A stretch of DNA of 64,000 nt from Stereocaulon alpinum (taxonomy: Eukaryota > Ascomycota > Lecanoromycetes > Lecanorales > Stereocaulaceae). Where the stretch lies: assembly GCA_018257865.1 (NCBI GenBank), contig JAEUBA010000031.1, positions 1 to 64,000 on the forward strand, written 5' to 3'. Below the pieces are notes generated by a model, which saw nothing but the letters and a program-made list of their open reading frames with translations, was not told where the DNA came from and ran no database searches. This document shows, piece after piece, positions 20,987-31,717 of the stretch. Each line of letters starts with the position of its first letter. The stretch's first letter is position 1. A program made the translations under genes and the position numbers.

Positions 20987-23900
20987 CTGGCAAAAGTTTT
21001 AGAAAGTCGAAAAAACAGTGCCAATCGACGCCAAATCTAGTAATTAGCTAGTATAGAAACGGGCCTGTAAGGCTAAGTAATACTGCAGTCTAATTAGTTA
21101 GACTGTAGCCTCCCTTTCTACCTAGGCGTTTATCTTTAACTCGATAGCGTTGCTATCCACTAATTGCTTTAACGCCTAGCAGCAGCGCTCCTTAGTTATA
21201 GCGTCTGCTAGGTTGTAATTCCTATTAATCCACCGCACCTTATTGATCTCCCTTCTCTTATAGGACTACCGCAGTCCTATTATATCGATTATTAGGCGTT
21301 TCTCAGCGGTAGTCCTAAGGCGTATAATGTAATCGTATAGGGAGTAGGAGTCGGTGTATAGAATTAGTAGGATCTTCGCCTAAGTAATAGCCTTAATAGT
21401 AGACTGTAGGGCGGTAGTAATATTAAACCCTGCTACTATCGTATATAGCTCTAAAGCTAGCACTGATCTTATAACTCTCTTATATTTAGTGCTACTCCAG
21501 TGGATGATATTACCGCTAATATTAATCGTTGATTTATTAAGCTGTTGCTCGTTAGCAAGGATTATAACGTACCTAATTTAGGAGCTGAGGTCAGCGTTGT
21601 TAGCGAAGGCGGTATCGACGAAGACTAGTAGTTTCAGCTTCTCTAGAGCAAGCTTAATAAATTGCAGGCCTCAGCGGTAGTTCTCCTTCTGCTAATTCAG
21701 CCATTTATTTAACCAATCAGCGTCTTCTTTCGCTAGCTGAGTAATTTGGGCTGCCCTAGATAGTATAAAGGCTATTTCTGGTTGATATATAGAGGCTATA
21801 TAGGCACCTTAAGCCCTTTCCTTAATATATTGCGATTTAATATCGCTGGCGGTGGCGGTGTCGATCGTGTTAATCTTACTATATTACCGTTGCTGCGAGA
21901 GCTTCAGAATATCGCTGTTACCGGAAAAAGTTTTATTGGAAATAGTAGTGCTATTAAATCAGAGGTCTTTTTCTTTATCCAGCTTCTTAATTAGCTTTAC
22001 TAGGAAGCCTATATCAAGGCGTGCTTGCTCTTCTAGCTCTAAGTATTCGGTTATCCCGCAGAATAGTGAGTCGTTAGTTTACAGGCCAATAATTGCCTGC
22101 TTAGAGAATATTAAGCAGGGATCGAATAAGGAGACGGTGAGGCCTAGCTTCTTAGTATAGTAGTTATAGTAGGTCCTAAACTAATACGTCCCTGCTTCTG
22201 GGACGCTATATAGTAGGCGGACCACTTTTAGTATATCATCTCCTAGGTTAGTACCTTGCGGTGGCTTTATATAGACTAGGCGGCTTAGTACTAAAGTTAA
22301 CTGTATATAAGCTTGCGAAATATCGCGTACGCAGAGGTTACGTAGTAGAATTGCGGTAAGGTAGATAATAAGGCGTTAGCTAGCGCGTTGAATTATTAGT
22401 AACTACGTTAGTACCTCCTTTTTACCTTTATTATTATAAGCTTAGACGACTAGTCTAGACTTTTCGAATAGTATAGCGCTATCCTACTTAATATTATCGA
22501 CAAATCGGCAGCTAAAGATACGGGTATTTAGCGGTATATCGTGCTTACTGATAACTTTAAAGACTCCTTTAGCAATAAGGCCGTCGATTCCTTTTCGGCG
22601 GGAGTTGATAAATAGGCTATTTAGTAAGCGAATAGCGCCTTCCGACCGGAGCTTTATTAATAACTCGATATCTAATTACTCCTTGTCAGTAAGGTGGGCG
22701 TAGCGGGCAGGTAGGTATCGCTATCGCTACGGATTCTAGCGCGTAGTAGTAACTTCTTCGGTCGGCAGGTCCGCTTAAGGTATAGGAGGTGTTTTATTAG
22801 TTAATTTAACTAAGTAAGGCTTAACTAAGGTAATTCGAAACGTTATAGGACCGCTACTGAGTTTAACTATATAAGCCTAATCGTCTATAGCGAGCAATTA
22901 GTAGGGACCTTTCTATCCTTTACCTTCTCGCTAGACTAGAATATTACTGCTAATAGGAGTATCTAGAATAGAGTCGCTTTATAGACCGTTACGGTGGCGT
23001 AAGGCTTCGGTAACGTCTCTTTTTACTAATAATTCTAACGCTTCTTTTATTACGCGTTTGATAGCCTTACCTCTTTCTGTAATTAATAGGTGTATAGGGT
23101 CTAATTCGGTGAGCTTTGGAAACGTGCTGAATAGTAATAGTGTAGGTATTAGTCTATCAGGTCCAGCTGTATTATTAATTACCTTAATAGCAATTTGTAA
23201 GGCGAATTGCTTGCCTAGTAGTAGCAGGTCTTCTTAGATAATATTATACGCACGCCTAAGAGGTGCGTGGTAGCGTTCAACTAGACTAATTGAGTGATAT
23301 ACTTTAACAGGGACGTATTTTAATTTAATTACTATCCCTTTTACCTTAGAGGCGAATTCGGTGCTAATAAATTACTTGCTAGCGTTATAGACTAGTAGGT
23401 CTAGTAGTCTAATATAAGTATCGATCCAGCAGGCCCTTAGTATATCCTATACCGTTTCTGCTGAAATATCCTTCAGAAAGCGGGCGGTTTAGAAGCGCGT
23501 AGCCTCGTCGACTGTATATAGGACTAGGGCCGTAGGGCTATCTAAGTATATAATATTAATTATTACTAAGTGATTAAATTATAGGTCGTTTTTAATAGTG
23601 AATTTAAACCTTCCTAGCGATCTTCTATATTTCTGGTAAGTTAAGTAGAACTTACCTAGTCGATTAATAGCGTCCTAGTTAAAACGGTGGCTAGAGCGCT
23701 TTAGCAGGCGTGCTAAGCGTATTATCGATAGGTGGCCGAAGCGGCGGTATAGGCGTTAAAGATCCTACTCTGTTAATTAGCTGCTTGTAACACCGTTATT
23801 AGTATAGGTGTTAATGTAGGCGTGGGATAGCGACGATCCCTATATAAGGAATAGGTGACTATATAGCCTTACGATAGGGACTTACCTATTACCGCTAACT

Positions 23901-25962
23901 AGGCAGTTAGTTAGATTATTAAAATAAAACCCTGCCTGGTTGAGGTCTCGCAGGCAGAGAAGGAATAGCGTGTCGGCGTCGATAATATAGAATTCGATAA
24001 TACTAATTAGTAAAGTAACGGCAACGGTACCTTTTAATAAGGCTTCGCTAATACCGAATTTGAATCTAGCGCTGCTAGCCTTATCGGTGTTAATATTAAC
24101 GTCTTATTTACGCCGCAGTGCTAGATATTAATTATAGCCTGCTAAGGAGTTATAGGTAGCGCCGGTGTTAATTATAAGGCCGTAGAAGTAGCTATCGCCG
24201 TATCTTTTCGCGGGGCGGTGAGTTGCTTCTCCCTAGATATTAATATTAATATTATCCTAGATAGATAGTGCCTTAGTAACGGTATATAAAGTCGCTTGAT
24301 TAGCTAGCTTTTGGTATACAGCCTTGCTATTAATTACACCTATTAATGTTAGAAATACCTTACCGTTACCTTAGTTAGGCGGATTACTAGGTTAATTATT
24401 AGTAGTATCTTCAGTAGTACTGCCTTCGCTGTCGCCTTCCTTTTCGCCTTCAGCGTTAGTGATATATTGCTTAATACTGCGTTAACGTTCTTCCTTAGGG
24501 TGATTAGTTAACTAGCAGCCTTCCTTCTTACAGACGAAGTATCGCTTTTTATTCGTCGAATTACTGGAGTTATATCTCAGCTTGCTTAGATATCTAGATC
24601 TACTACAGCTGCTGGATTAGCGGTTGCGACTGCGACTGCTAGATTCGCGGTTTTAGTAGCGGCGGTTAGTATATATTATTTCGCTTAGCGATAAGACGCT
24701 GCGACGGTCTTATAAGGCTATAGATAATCGGAGGTCTTAAATAAGGTTTTATATAGTATCTAGTAGTTTTTGACAGACGATCTCATAGGTAGGTATAGAC
24801 TTATAAGTAGTAATTATCTTCTAGTAGATAAAGCTATTCCTATAAAGGTTCTTATCTAGGCTGTGTTATAGTTCTCTTAGTCTTAATATTATAGCGTCTA
24901 GGTACTCCGTTAGGGTCTTATCTTTATTATAGTTAATAAATAGTTATAAGGATACGCTGTTCTATTTATTAAGGCGGGCGATTTAGTATTCTCTTCCTTC
25001 GAAGTTTCCTTTAAAAGTAAGCCGCAGTAAGTCTAGGTTTATTACTAAAAAGGAAGATTAGTTACTAAAGTAGAAATTAAGTATATCGCCGGCTAGTATA
25101 TACTAAAACGCTATATATAGCTTAGTTAATAGTATCCCTACGTTAGAGGCGATAGTTAAGAAGATCTTTAGCTTATAGTCGAAGGCGTTACTTCTTCTAT
25201 TATATTTTATCTCTTCCGTATAGAGCTTAGTTAACGCGGTAAGCTCTTAGGAAAGGCCTTGCTCCTAGTAATTAGCGATAGCGTTAGAGATCTTAAAACT
25301 ATTAATTAGGGCGGTTTAGAAGGGTATCTGGGAGTATTAATATTATTTAGCCCTAACTAGTATTTTAGTTTTAAATAAGGTAGGCGTGCTAGGTATATTA
25401 GAGTTACCTAAGGCGGGCGTGCTAGGCGTGTTAAAGTTATTTTCTAGGGTAGGCGTACTAGGCGTGTTAGAGTTACTTAGGGTAGAGATAACGTTAGACT
25501 TCTTTACTAGCTTCTATACGTCTATAGGCTAATTAGACTATAGTTAGACTGCTAGCCTCGCTAGGTACTTATAGACGTAAGTTCTATCCTTAGGTATAAA
25601 GACGCTGCGATTAAAAAGTAGCTCCCTAAAGCTTTATAGTAAATGTTTCTCTACCTTACTAAATAAAGCTTCGTCCTAATCGCTAAAGTCTTTAAGGAAG
25701 TTTATCTATAGATTACGTCCTTCTTCTTTACAGCTTTAGTAGGAGCTTATTACTTTAGTAATATATATCTCTAGGGTAGTACTTAACGACTTTTTAGGGT
25801 CCTTAAGGATAATTCCTAATAGTATTATTATCCCTTCGTCTTCTACTAGTTATGTTATTATAAGGTTAGGCGTTGCAGTTGAGGCTTAGTGTTATAGGTA
25901 AGGTTTGGTGTTACAGTTGAAATTTTCTTTACCTTGCTGATCTGAGGTCGATAACTGATCAG

Positions 25963-26166
25963 TGTCGGTAGAACCTAGCTGCTAGGTTGTACCGATTAGT
26001 AGGTGCTTGATCCCCTATTACCTGCCCCGGACAACCTGATTAGCAGGGTGTCTATTGGGCTTGGTAAACTGGGGATTGATTGAATCTAGCTAGCTAAGCT
26101 ATGGTGTTTTATCTAGGAGTTGGCGCCAAGCCGCTAGTTGCGGAGCGGAGTGACGTTATTCCGACA
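25963..26166 (-). repeat. Copia LTR, right (5' LTR of the element)
   Basis: The matching 204-bp LTR. GTTTC follows at 26167-26171. By orientation, transcription of the element would start in this copy and run leftward. Confidence 0.95.
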
Positions 26167-26279
26167 GTTTCAGATGGTATGGTTCTCTACTGCAGACCAC
26201 GTTCCACATCAAGCGTACCAGGCCAATCGACCTCTACCTCGGTCTCTTTCCTTTTGGGACACCACACAAATTCGTGGCC

Positions 26280-26855
26280 CTAATCTTCTTTCCATCGTAT
26301 CTCCTCACCCTGACTCTCGTATCGCTTGATACCAACACCATCATCAAAGAAGTATTGACTGAGCCCCAACGGACTCGCCTCCTCCACTACCCTTACACCC
26401 ATCCTAGGCGCCATTTGTCGCAACCGCATTGGTGATGTCAAATTCTCCAGGTCAATACCGCTAGCGACTGCGGCTGGCATATGGGATCCCCAAGCACCCA
26501 ATGAAGACGTAGGGGTATCATCGTAGCCAAAAGTAATGTGGGGTCGCTCGTTACGTGGCTGGGCTTCAAGATCCCTGCCGAAGTCGAGGGGCGGAGGTTT
26601 GCCCTTTCTTCCGGACTTTCTACCGTTGTTGATAGCTGGAGCACCGTATTTGGAGTTGTAGGCGGCAGAGAGGGTAGTGGCGATAAGATAGATGACGAAG
26701 ATGAGGAGGAAGGTTATGCATAACGCGAGGATCATGAGTCTTAGCAGACCGATTGGTCGTGAAGTTGACATCTTGATGGACGGGTTCAAGAGGTCGAGTG
26801 ACTCGAAGGGGGTTGTCGGTACCGCCGGTGAGACTTTGGTGATCATCTCGGGCAT
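26280..26855 (-). CDS. Single-pass membrane protein of unknown function
   Basis: An intronless frame of 191 residues. One strong membrane segment covers about residues 38-63 (LLRLMILALCITFLLIFVIY and onward). The N-terminal side is short, and the C-terminal 125 residues are polar, with a basic stretch (NNGRKSGRKGKPPP) just after the membrane. An alternative start at Met29 (26771) keeps the membrane segment. The family is not recognised. The Copia element begins 113 bp beyond the stop, so the 3' end of this gene's transcript may read into the LTR. Confidence 0.55.
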   Translation of the reverse strand: MPEMITKVSPAVPTTPFESLDLLNPSIKMSTSRPIGLLRLMILALCITFLLIFVIYLIATTLSAAYNSKYGAPAINNGRKSGRKGKPPPLDFGRDLEAQPRNERPHITFGYDDTPTSSLGAWGSHMPAAVASGIDLENLTSPMRLRQMAPRMGVRVVEEASPLGLSQYFFDDGVGIKRYESQGEEIRWKED

Positions 26856-28164
26856 CTTGTGCCGGTTCTAGGTCTCTGAGACAAAGATCTTTGGCTTCTT
26901 GTGATAGACTCTGAGTGGAAGGGTATGAGATGGATGATTCGATACTCGCGAGGATATGATGACAGCGGCGGCTTTAACAAGTTCATTTGCACGTACACTT
27001 CATTGCGAGGTGATGGAGAAGTGTTGATGGAAGCACGAGAATGATCTGACCATAACGAAGGTACCATCGCTGCACAATGATGGTGTAACGATGAGCCTGA
27101 AGTAGTAACACGACAATGCATCGTTTCACAATCTTGATTACTTTTCTCATTTGGAGATACAAGACGATGATGTCAACGAGACTCTCATTGCGATACGAGT
27201 GCCGAAATGGTGGGATTCTTTTGATACCGAGTTTGTTCATTCATTTTCTACTCTAGTGCAACAATGAGCTCAACGCTGCGATAGTCAGCCAGTCTGTACG
27301 GAGTAGCTCACCCCCAATGAATCTTTCTGGCAACAAGGAGCTCAACCCCTCGAAGCTTTCTGAGCCTAGAAGGGGCTCAACTACAGCTTATCGATGTCCC
27401 GACGTCCGTTAACATAGGCTCTACGAGATCGAAGACCCGAGAGAAGTATACAAGAAAACGATGGTCGTAACGGACACGCAAGCCAGCCCGTGAGTACCCC
27501 CAATTCACTGAACACTACCTATTCTAGACTTTCTAATGCCTCCCGTACAAGCGTAGGTCCATAGTGTATATCAGAGACTACGGGGCTGAGACGAAGGCGA
27601 AAGTCTGCGTATCGCCTTACTGACTGTATAGAAGAAGAATGCTCCAAGCGTAGCAAGTACTCATTCCAAGGGGGTCTCGGGGCGACTCCGGGGCCGCTGT
27701 CGGAACTCTTTTGGGGCGTTTGAACATCTCTTGGCGTTGAGGGAAAATTAGAACACTGTTACTGCATTCAACACGACCCATGGCACGACCGTGTATCTTC
27801 TTCAAGTGGCGACATCAACTGTATAGGAGTCAAGGCACAAGCCAATCGTAGCAAGTGACAAGAAGACATCGCCGCCAAGCTAGAAGTATGTCTGAGACTA
27901 AGTGCGGCACCGCCGCTGGTGGCACGCCTAGGTGCCGCGTTAGGTACCCTCCTACTGTACATATCGGCATGGGATTCACTGTCTTTGGCGTATTTGGTTG
28001 TTTTCGCGAATCCTTTCCTGCTTTGTGTCTCGTGTGTCTTTGAAATTTGGATTACCTTTGCGATTCAGAATGGTGTGAGGACTTCTACGTCGATTACCGC
28101 TGAATCGCGCTTCAAACAACAAAGCTTCCTTGCTCGAACTACTTCCTTGCACGAACATTGCATT
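26856..28164. other. Divergent intergenic region, no gene recognised
   Basis: Lies between the one-TM gene and the P450. Several short open stretches occur on both strands without family features. The plus-strand frame running into the P450 from 27919 is open, but its upstream part has no P450 content and is read as 5' UTR. Confidence 0.5.
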
Positions 28165-29828
28165 ATGGCTTCAGACTGGGCATCAACGGCTTTGTTTGTC
28201 GTGCTCTTGGTCGTCATTCTCTACTTCTCAACAATCTACTTCTTCAGTCCGCAATATGATGCACGGGAGCCACCAGTCATTCCCCATGTGATCCCCTACA
28301 TTGGTCACATACTGGGGCTGATGTGGTGCGGCCAGCACTACTTCAGCATCTCGAGGTTCGTTGTACTCTTCCAGGAGAAGTGACTGTAGTTAGTGATTTC
28401 GCTGCAGTGCCAAGAACAAGTCTTTTCCGATCTTCACCCTTCAAACTGCTAGCAAAAGGACGTATATAGTCGCATCTACCGAGCTCGTGACAGCTTGCGA
28501 ACGGAGCCCAAAGACACTCTCATTCTTCCCATTCATTTCAGCTATGACGCCTCGGGTATTCGGGATTCCCGTTATGAGCAAGGCTATGCAGATAATAGAG
28601 CATAACATTGACGGCAAAGACGGAAGTTGGGGTCTTGTATATGAAACTTCCAGGGGTATGCATGACGAGATGGTGGCTGGATCTAACCTTGATCTTATGA
28701 ACCGCAGCATGCTGAGCATCATGGCCATTTACTTTGACGAGCTCGCAAACGAGAGTGGAAACGATGTAGATCTCTTTGCATGGATCCGTCCGCGATTCAC
28801 AATTGCCAGTACTGAAGCAATCTATGGCCCTGGCAACCCATTCAGAGTTGAGCCAGGCTTGGAAAGTGCGTTTTGGTATGATATCACACGATCATATGTA
28901 TGGCTCCCAGAGCTGATGACTACGCGGCAGGGACTTCGATGACGGTCTCACGATGATGATCCTGGGCGTAGCACCTCGTCTTTTTGCACGCAGAGCGTAC
29001 GCCGGGCGTCTCAAAATCCAGCAAGCCATGATCAGGTATTTCGAACGTGGGGATCACAAGAACGGGCTTGGAGTCATCAAAGTACGTTATGACGTCGCGA
29101 GGAAGTACGGAGCCACTATTTCAGACATCGCACTGTTCGAGATTGGAGATCTACTCGGCGTCCTCGTCAATGCACAGCCAACATTCTTCTGGACTTTACT
29201 GCACATATTCTCGGATGCTGCACTGCTACAAGACATCCGTGACGAGATCGCAGCTTCTGGGTCTCTTACCATTCTAACCTCTTCGAATGGCTCCCAAAAA
29301 CATTCCCTCGACATAACCACCCTCCAAGACAGCTGCCCTCTCCTAGTCTCGACCTACCGCGAAGTACTCCGCGTGCGCACCCTCTCATCCACAAACCGTT
29401 GGGTCATGGAAGACACCCTTCTAAACAACCAGTACCTTCTCAAAAAAGATTCTGTCCTCCTGATCCCTGGTGCCCTGATCCATTCAGACCCAGTCTGGGG
29501 CACGAACGCCAAGGAATTCAACCCTCGCCGCTTCCTAAAGGATACTAACACCAGACCTGGTGCGTATAGAGCGTGGGGAGGTGGCCAGACGTTGTGTCCA
29601 GGCCGGTTCTTTGCTACGACGGAAATCGTAAGTGCGGTTGCGATGATGGTAATGAGGTTCGATATGCAACCTGTCGGAGGCAAGGGCTGGAAGATGCCAG
29701 AGACTGATACGACTCGGGTTGCTAGCTCGATATGTCCGCCTAAGCAGGATGTAAAGGTCAATGTTACAGAAAGAGAGGGATACAGGGGTGATCAGTGGGG
29801 GTTCCAGTTTGCGAAGTTGCCAAACTGA
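28165..29828 (+). CDS. Cytochrome P450 monooxygenase (CYP7/CYP8-like class)
   Basis: Three exons (28165-28355, 28408-28875, 28931-29828) encode 518 residues. An N-terminal anchor (TALFVVLLVVILYFSTIYFF) places it on the endoplasmic reticulum. The ExxR motif is in TYREVLRVR. The PxRF region is FNPRRFL. The haem loop is WGGGQTLCPGRFFA, with Cys as the thiolate ligand. The I-helix reads LLGVLVNAQPTFFW, with Asn-Ala rather than the usual AGxxT, as in the CYP7/CYP8-type fungal P450s. The substrate is unknown; sterol- or lipid-type chemistry is an inference from the class. Its stop is 24 bp from the stop of the convergent TRM61 gene. Confidence 0.85.
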
Positions 29829-29852
29829 TATGAGGTTCTTGAATAAGTGGGA

Positions 29853-31439
29853 TTATTGGGTATTCAATGGATCTGGCTTGCTACTCTCCCCTGCTATCTC
29901 AGAAGCTTTATTGCCCCCCGCTTCAGCTTTTGCGTCTCTCTTCCTCTGCCTCTTGCTTGTTGGTCCAGTATTCTGCGTGCTCAATTCCACTTTCGCAGGC
30001 CACCGTTGCTGAGCTTGTAGCTCGTCTTCTTCCGTCCAATCTCGCGGCAAGATAGCGAAGACCAGATACGAAGTATGCGTCTTCAACTCTGGCTCAGGTT
30101 TATGAACCAGTCTCCCTTCTTTATACAGTTTCCTCCCCTCCAATGCATTCTTGATGTTCTCCAACCTCTGCTGCTTCGACACCTGCGCGTCTCCAGTCGC
30201 TGGAGTCCCTTCCATGCCGGCTTCCTTCCCATCCTGTGAGCTCTCCTCATGAAATACCCTCGATCTCCTCTCCACCTCGCGCAACCTCGTCAAAGCTTCA
30301 TCGACAGAAGCAGGCGAATCATTAACACCTCTAAGTCCCTCCTCTTGCAGACCCACCCGTTCGCGCCGCACTTCGATTCGCTTGGCCGCTATCTCCACCA
30401 TTTCTATCTCCAGCCAGCCAAGTTGGCGGAGAGTGGTGACGGTGCGCTGGACTTGTTCTATGCAGGGCGAGAAGGTGCAGAGGTGTATTGATACTGTGGG
30501 ATCGAGGGGTGAGGAACGTTCGGAGCGTGTCAGGTGTTTGAGGGCGAGCCAGGGTGCGGGAAGGTCGAGAAATATGGCGCTTGCTGCGAGGGAGGAGGAT
30601 GTGGATGCAGGGAGGAAGCCGTCTTGACAGACGTCTTGGTGTGTGAGTTCGACAATGGAATCTAGACCGTGCTCAACAAGCTCTTCCTTCAGCTTCTGCG
30701 CTCGCTGTTCATGAAATTCAAAGCTGTAGACTTTGCCATGGTATTTCGCATTAAGATCCCTGGCTGACGTTCCTTGGGCGTCCGCGCTGGGAGTTCCATT
30801 GTACACTGCTCTTGCTGCTGCGTGCGTGAATGATCCACTGCCGGCACCCGCCTCGATCAGGACAGTGCCCGGTCGTGCTCGTATCCGGTGTAATATGTAG
30901 CTGTAGTCTGGGGTGTATACGACTTGCGTTCGATGAGGTAGAGAAGCTGTCCAGATCTCAGGTGTGGGAGGTAAGAGGTGCACAAATCCACTTGCCGCTT
31001 CTACAGCAGCTTTAGGTTCGACTCCCACATCTTCCTCTGATACTTCAGTGATGCCGGCATTTGCTTTCCCATCTACATCTTCAATGATTGGTTTCTTCTC
31101 GGCAGTACTCTCCTCCTGACTCTCTCCTTCTCGCTTCCTCTTCTGCCCTTTCTTCCCTCTCCCCTCCCATCCTTTCCGACCTCTTGATCCAGTATCAACG
31201 GCCGAAGCCCGGACTTGGTAGCCCCAGGGCGTACCAATCAAAGTACTGTGTGGGAAAGAGCCGAAACGTGTATTGGTCACCTTTCCTTCATCGTAACCCT
31301 CATTTAAATCGTCTTGCGAGCGGAGGACGCTAGGAATCAAGAGGTCGCGTCTGAGGTGGAGGATCGCTAGTGAGTCGGCTTCGGCTGTAGGTCCGTATTG
31401 CAGGAAAGGCGAGACCTGAGAAGGCTGAGAAGTAGACAT
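29853..31439 (-). CDS. TRM61: tRNA (adenine(58)-N(1))-methyltransferase catalytic subunit
   Basis: An intronless frame. Met at 31439 (MSTSQPSQVSPFLQYG) gives 528 residues, and an earlier Met at 31466 gives 537. With its partner Trm6 the enzyme methylates A58 in the T loop of tRNAs, including initiator tRNA, in the nucleus. Visible blocks are STLIGTPWG, the SAM-binding motif I EAGAGSGSFTH, SFEFHEQRAQKLKEEL, the catalytic-region FLDLPAPW, and EIAAKRIEVRRERVG. Compared with yeast it has a basic insert near residues 95-125 (RKGWEGRGKKGQKRKRE) and a long acidic linker, which is common in filamentous fungi. Confidence 0.92.
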   Translation of the reverse strand: MSTSQPSQVSPFLQYGPTAEADSLAILHLRRDLLIPSVLRSQDDLNEGYDEGKVTNTRFGSFPHSTLIGTPWGYQVRASAVDTGSRGRKGWEGRGKKGQKRKREGESQEESTAEKKPIIEDVDGKANAGITEVSEEDVGVEPKAAVEAASGFVHLLPPTPEIWTASLPHRTQVVYTPDYSYILHRIRARPGTVLIEAGAGSGSFTHAAARAVYNGTPSADAQGTSARDLNAKYHGKVYSFEFHEQRAQKLKEELVEHGLDSIVELTHQDVCQDGFLPASTSSSLAASAIFLDLPAPWLALKHLTRSERSSPLDPTVSIHLCTFSPCIEQVQRTVTTLRQLGWLEIEMVEIAAKRIEVRRERVGLQEEGLRGVNDSPASVDEALTRLREVERRSRVFHEESSQDGKEAGMEGTPATGDAQVSKQQRLENIKNALEGRKLYKEGRLVHKPEPELKTHTSYLVFAILPRDWTEEDELQAQQRWPAKVELSTQNTGPTSKRQRKRDAKAEAGGNKASEIAGESSKPDPLNTQ

Positions 31440-31717
31440 AGCATTGTCGAAATGAAGGAGCTGCACCTCTTGAATTCAACATTCTGATAGGGCTGAGCGT
31501 AGATCATTGCGGGAGCGGGACTAGCCGTTAGCCGACACGCGAGTTGCCGTCTGGAACGCTTGGCATGTTTCTGAGTCTCATATTGACTCGTATTGTTAGT
31601 ACGTGTCGTTTTCCTATGTCTATTCGCCTTTCCATAATTTGCAAAGTCGGCTCAAGCCTCTGTCAAACTTGCGTGGGTAACGTTATATTTCCTTTGTTCG
31701 CATACGGCCAGCGGCAG
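31440..31717. promoter_or_regulatory. Short divergent promoter, TRM61 and cysteinyl-tRNA synthetase
   Basis: The two translation-related genes are divergent and separated by fewer than 280 bp between main starts, or about 100 bp if the longer synthetase start is used. No specific site was identified. Confidence 0.4.

Larger units (their letters stand above)
20783..26166 (-). mobile_element. Complete Ty1/Copia LTR retrotransposon with a RIP-decayed interior
   Basis: Two 204-bp LTRs, starting TGTCGG and ending CCGACA, bound a 5384-bp element. The 5-bp sequence GTTTC flanks both sides and is the target duplication. Minus-strand decoding gives Gag with a zinc knuckle (FVCKKEGC) near 24530, integrase near 24000-23200 (HRRFGHL, then VERYHAPLRRAYNII), reverse transcriptase near 22600-21780 (DISQAYIQ) and RNase H near 21560-21130 (LYTDSYSLYDYIIRL, then ADAITKE). 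The order integrase-before-RT marks Copia. Many codons are now TAG or TAA, and TA replaces CA and TG throughout. No intact polyprotein remains. It sits between the one-TM gene and the Cys-rich gene. Confidence 0.95.

Noticed and set aside
20987..25962. Functional Copia polyprotein
   Set aside because: Every domain carries in-frame stops, so no autonomous activity is possible.
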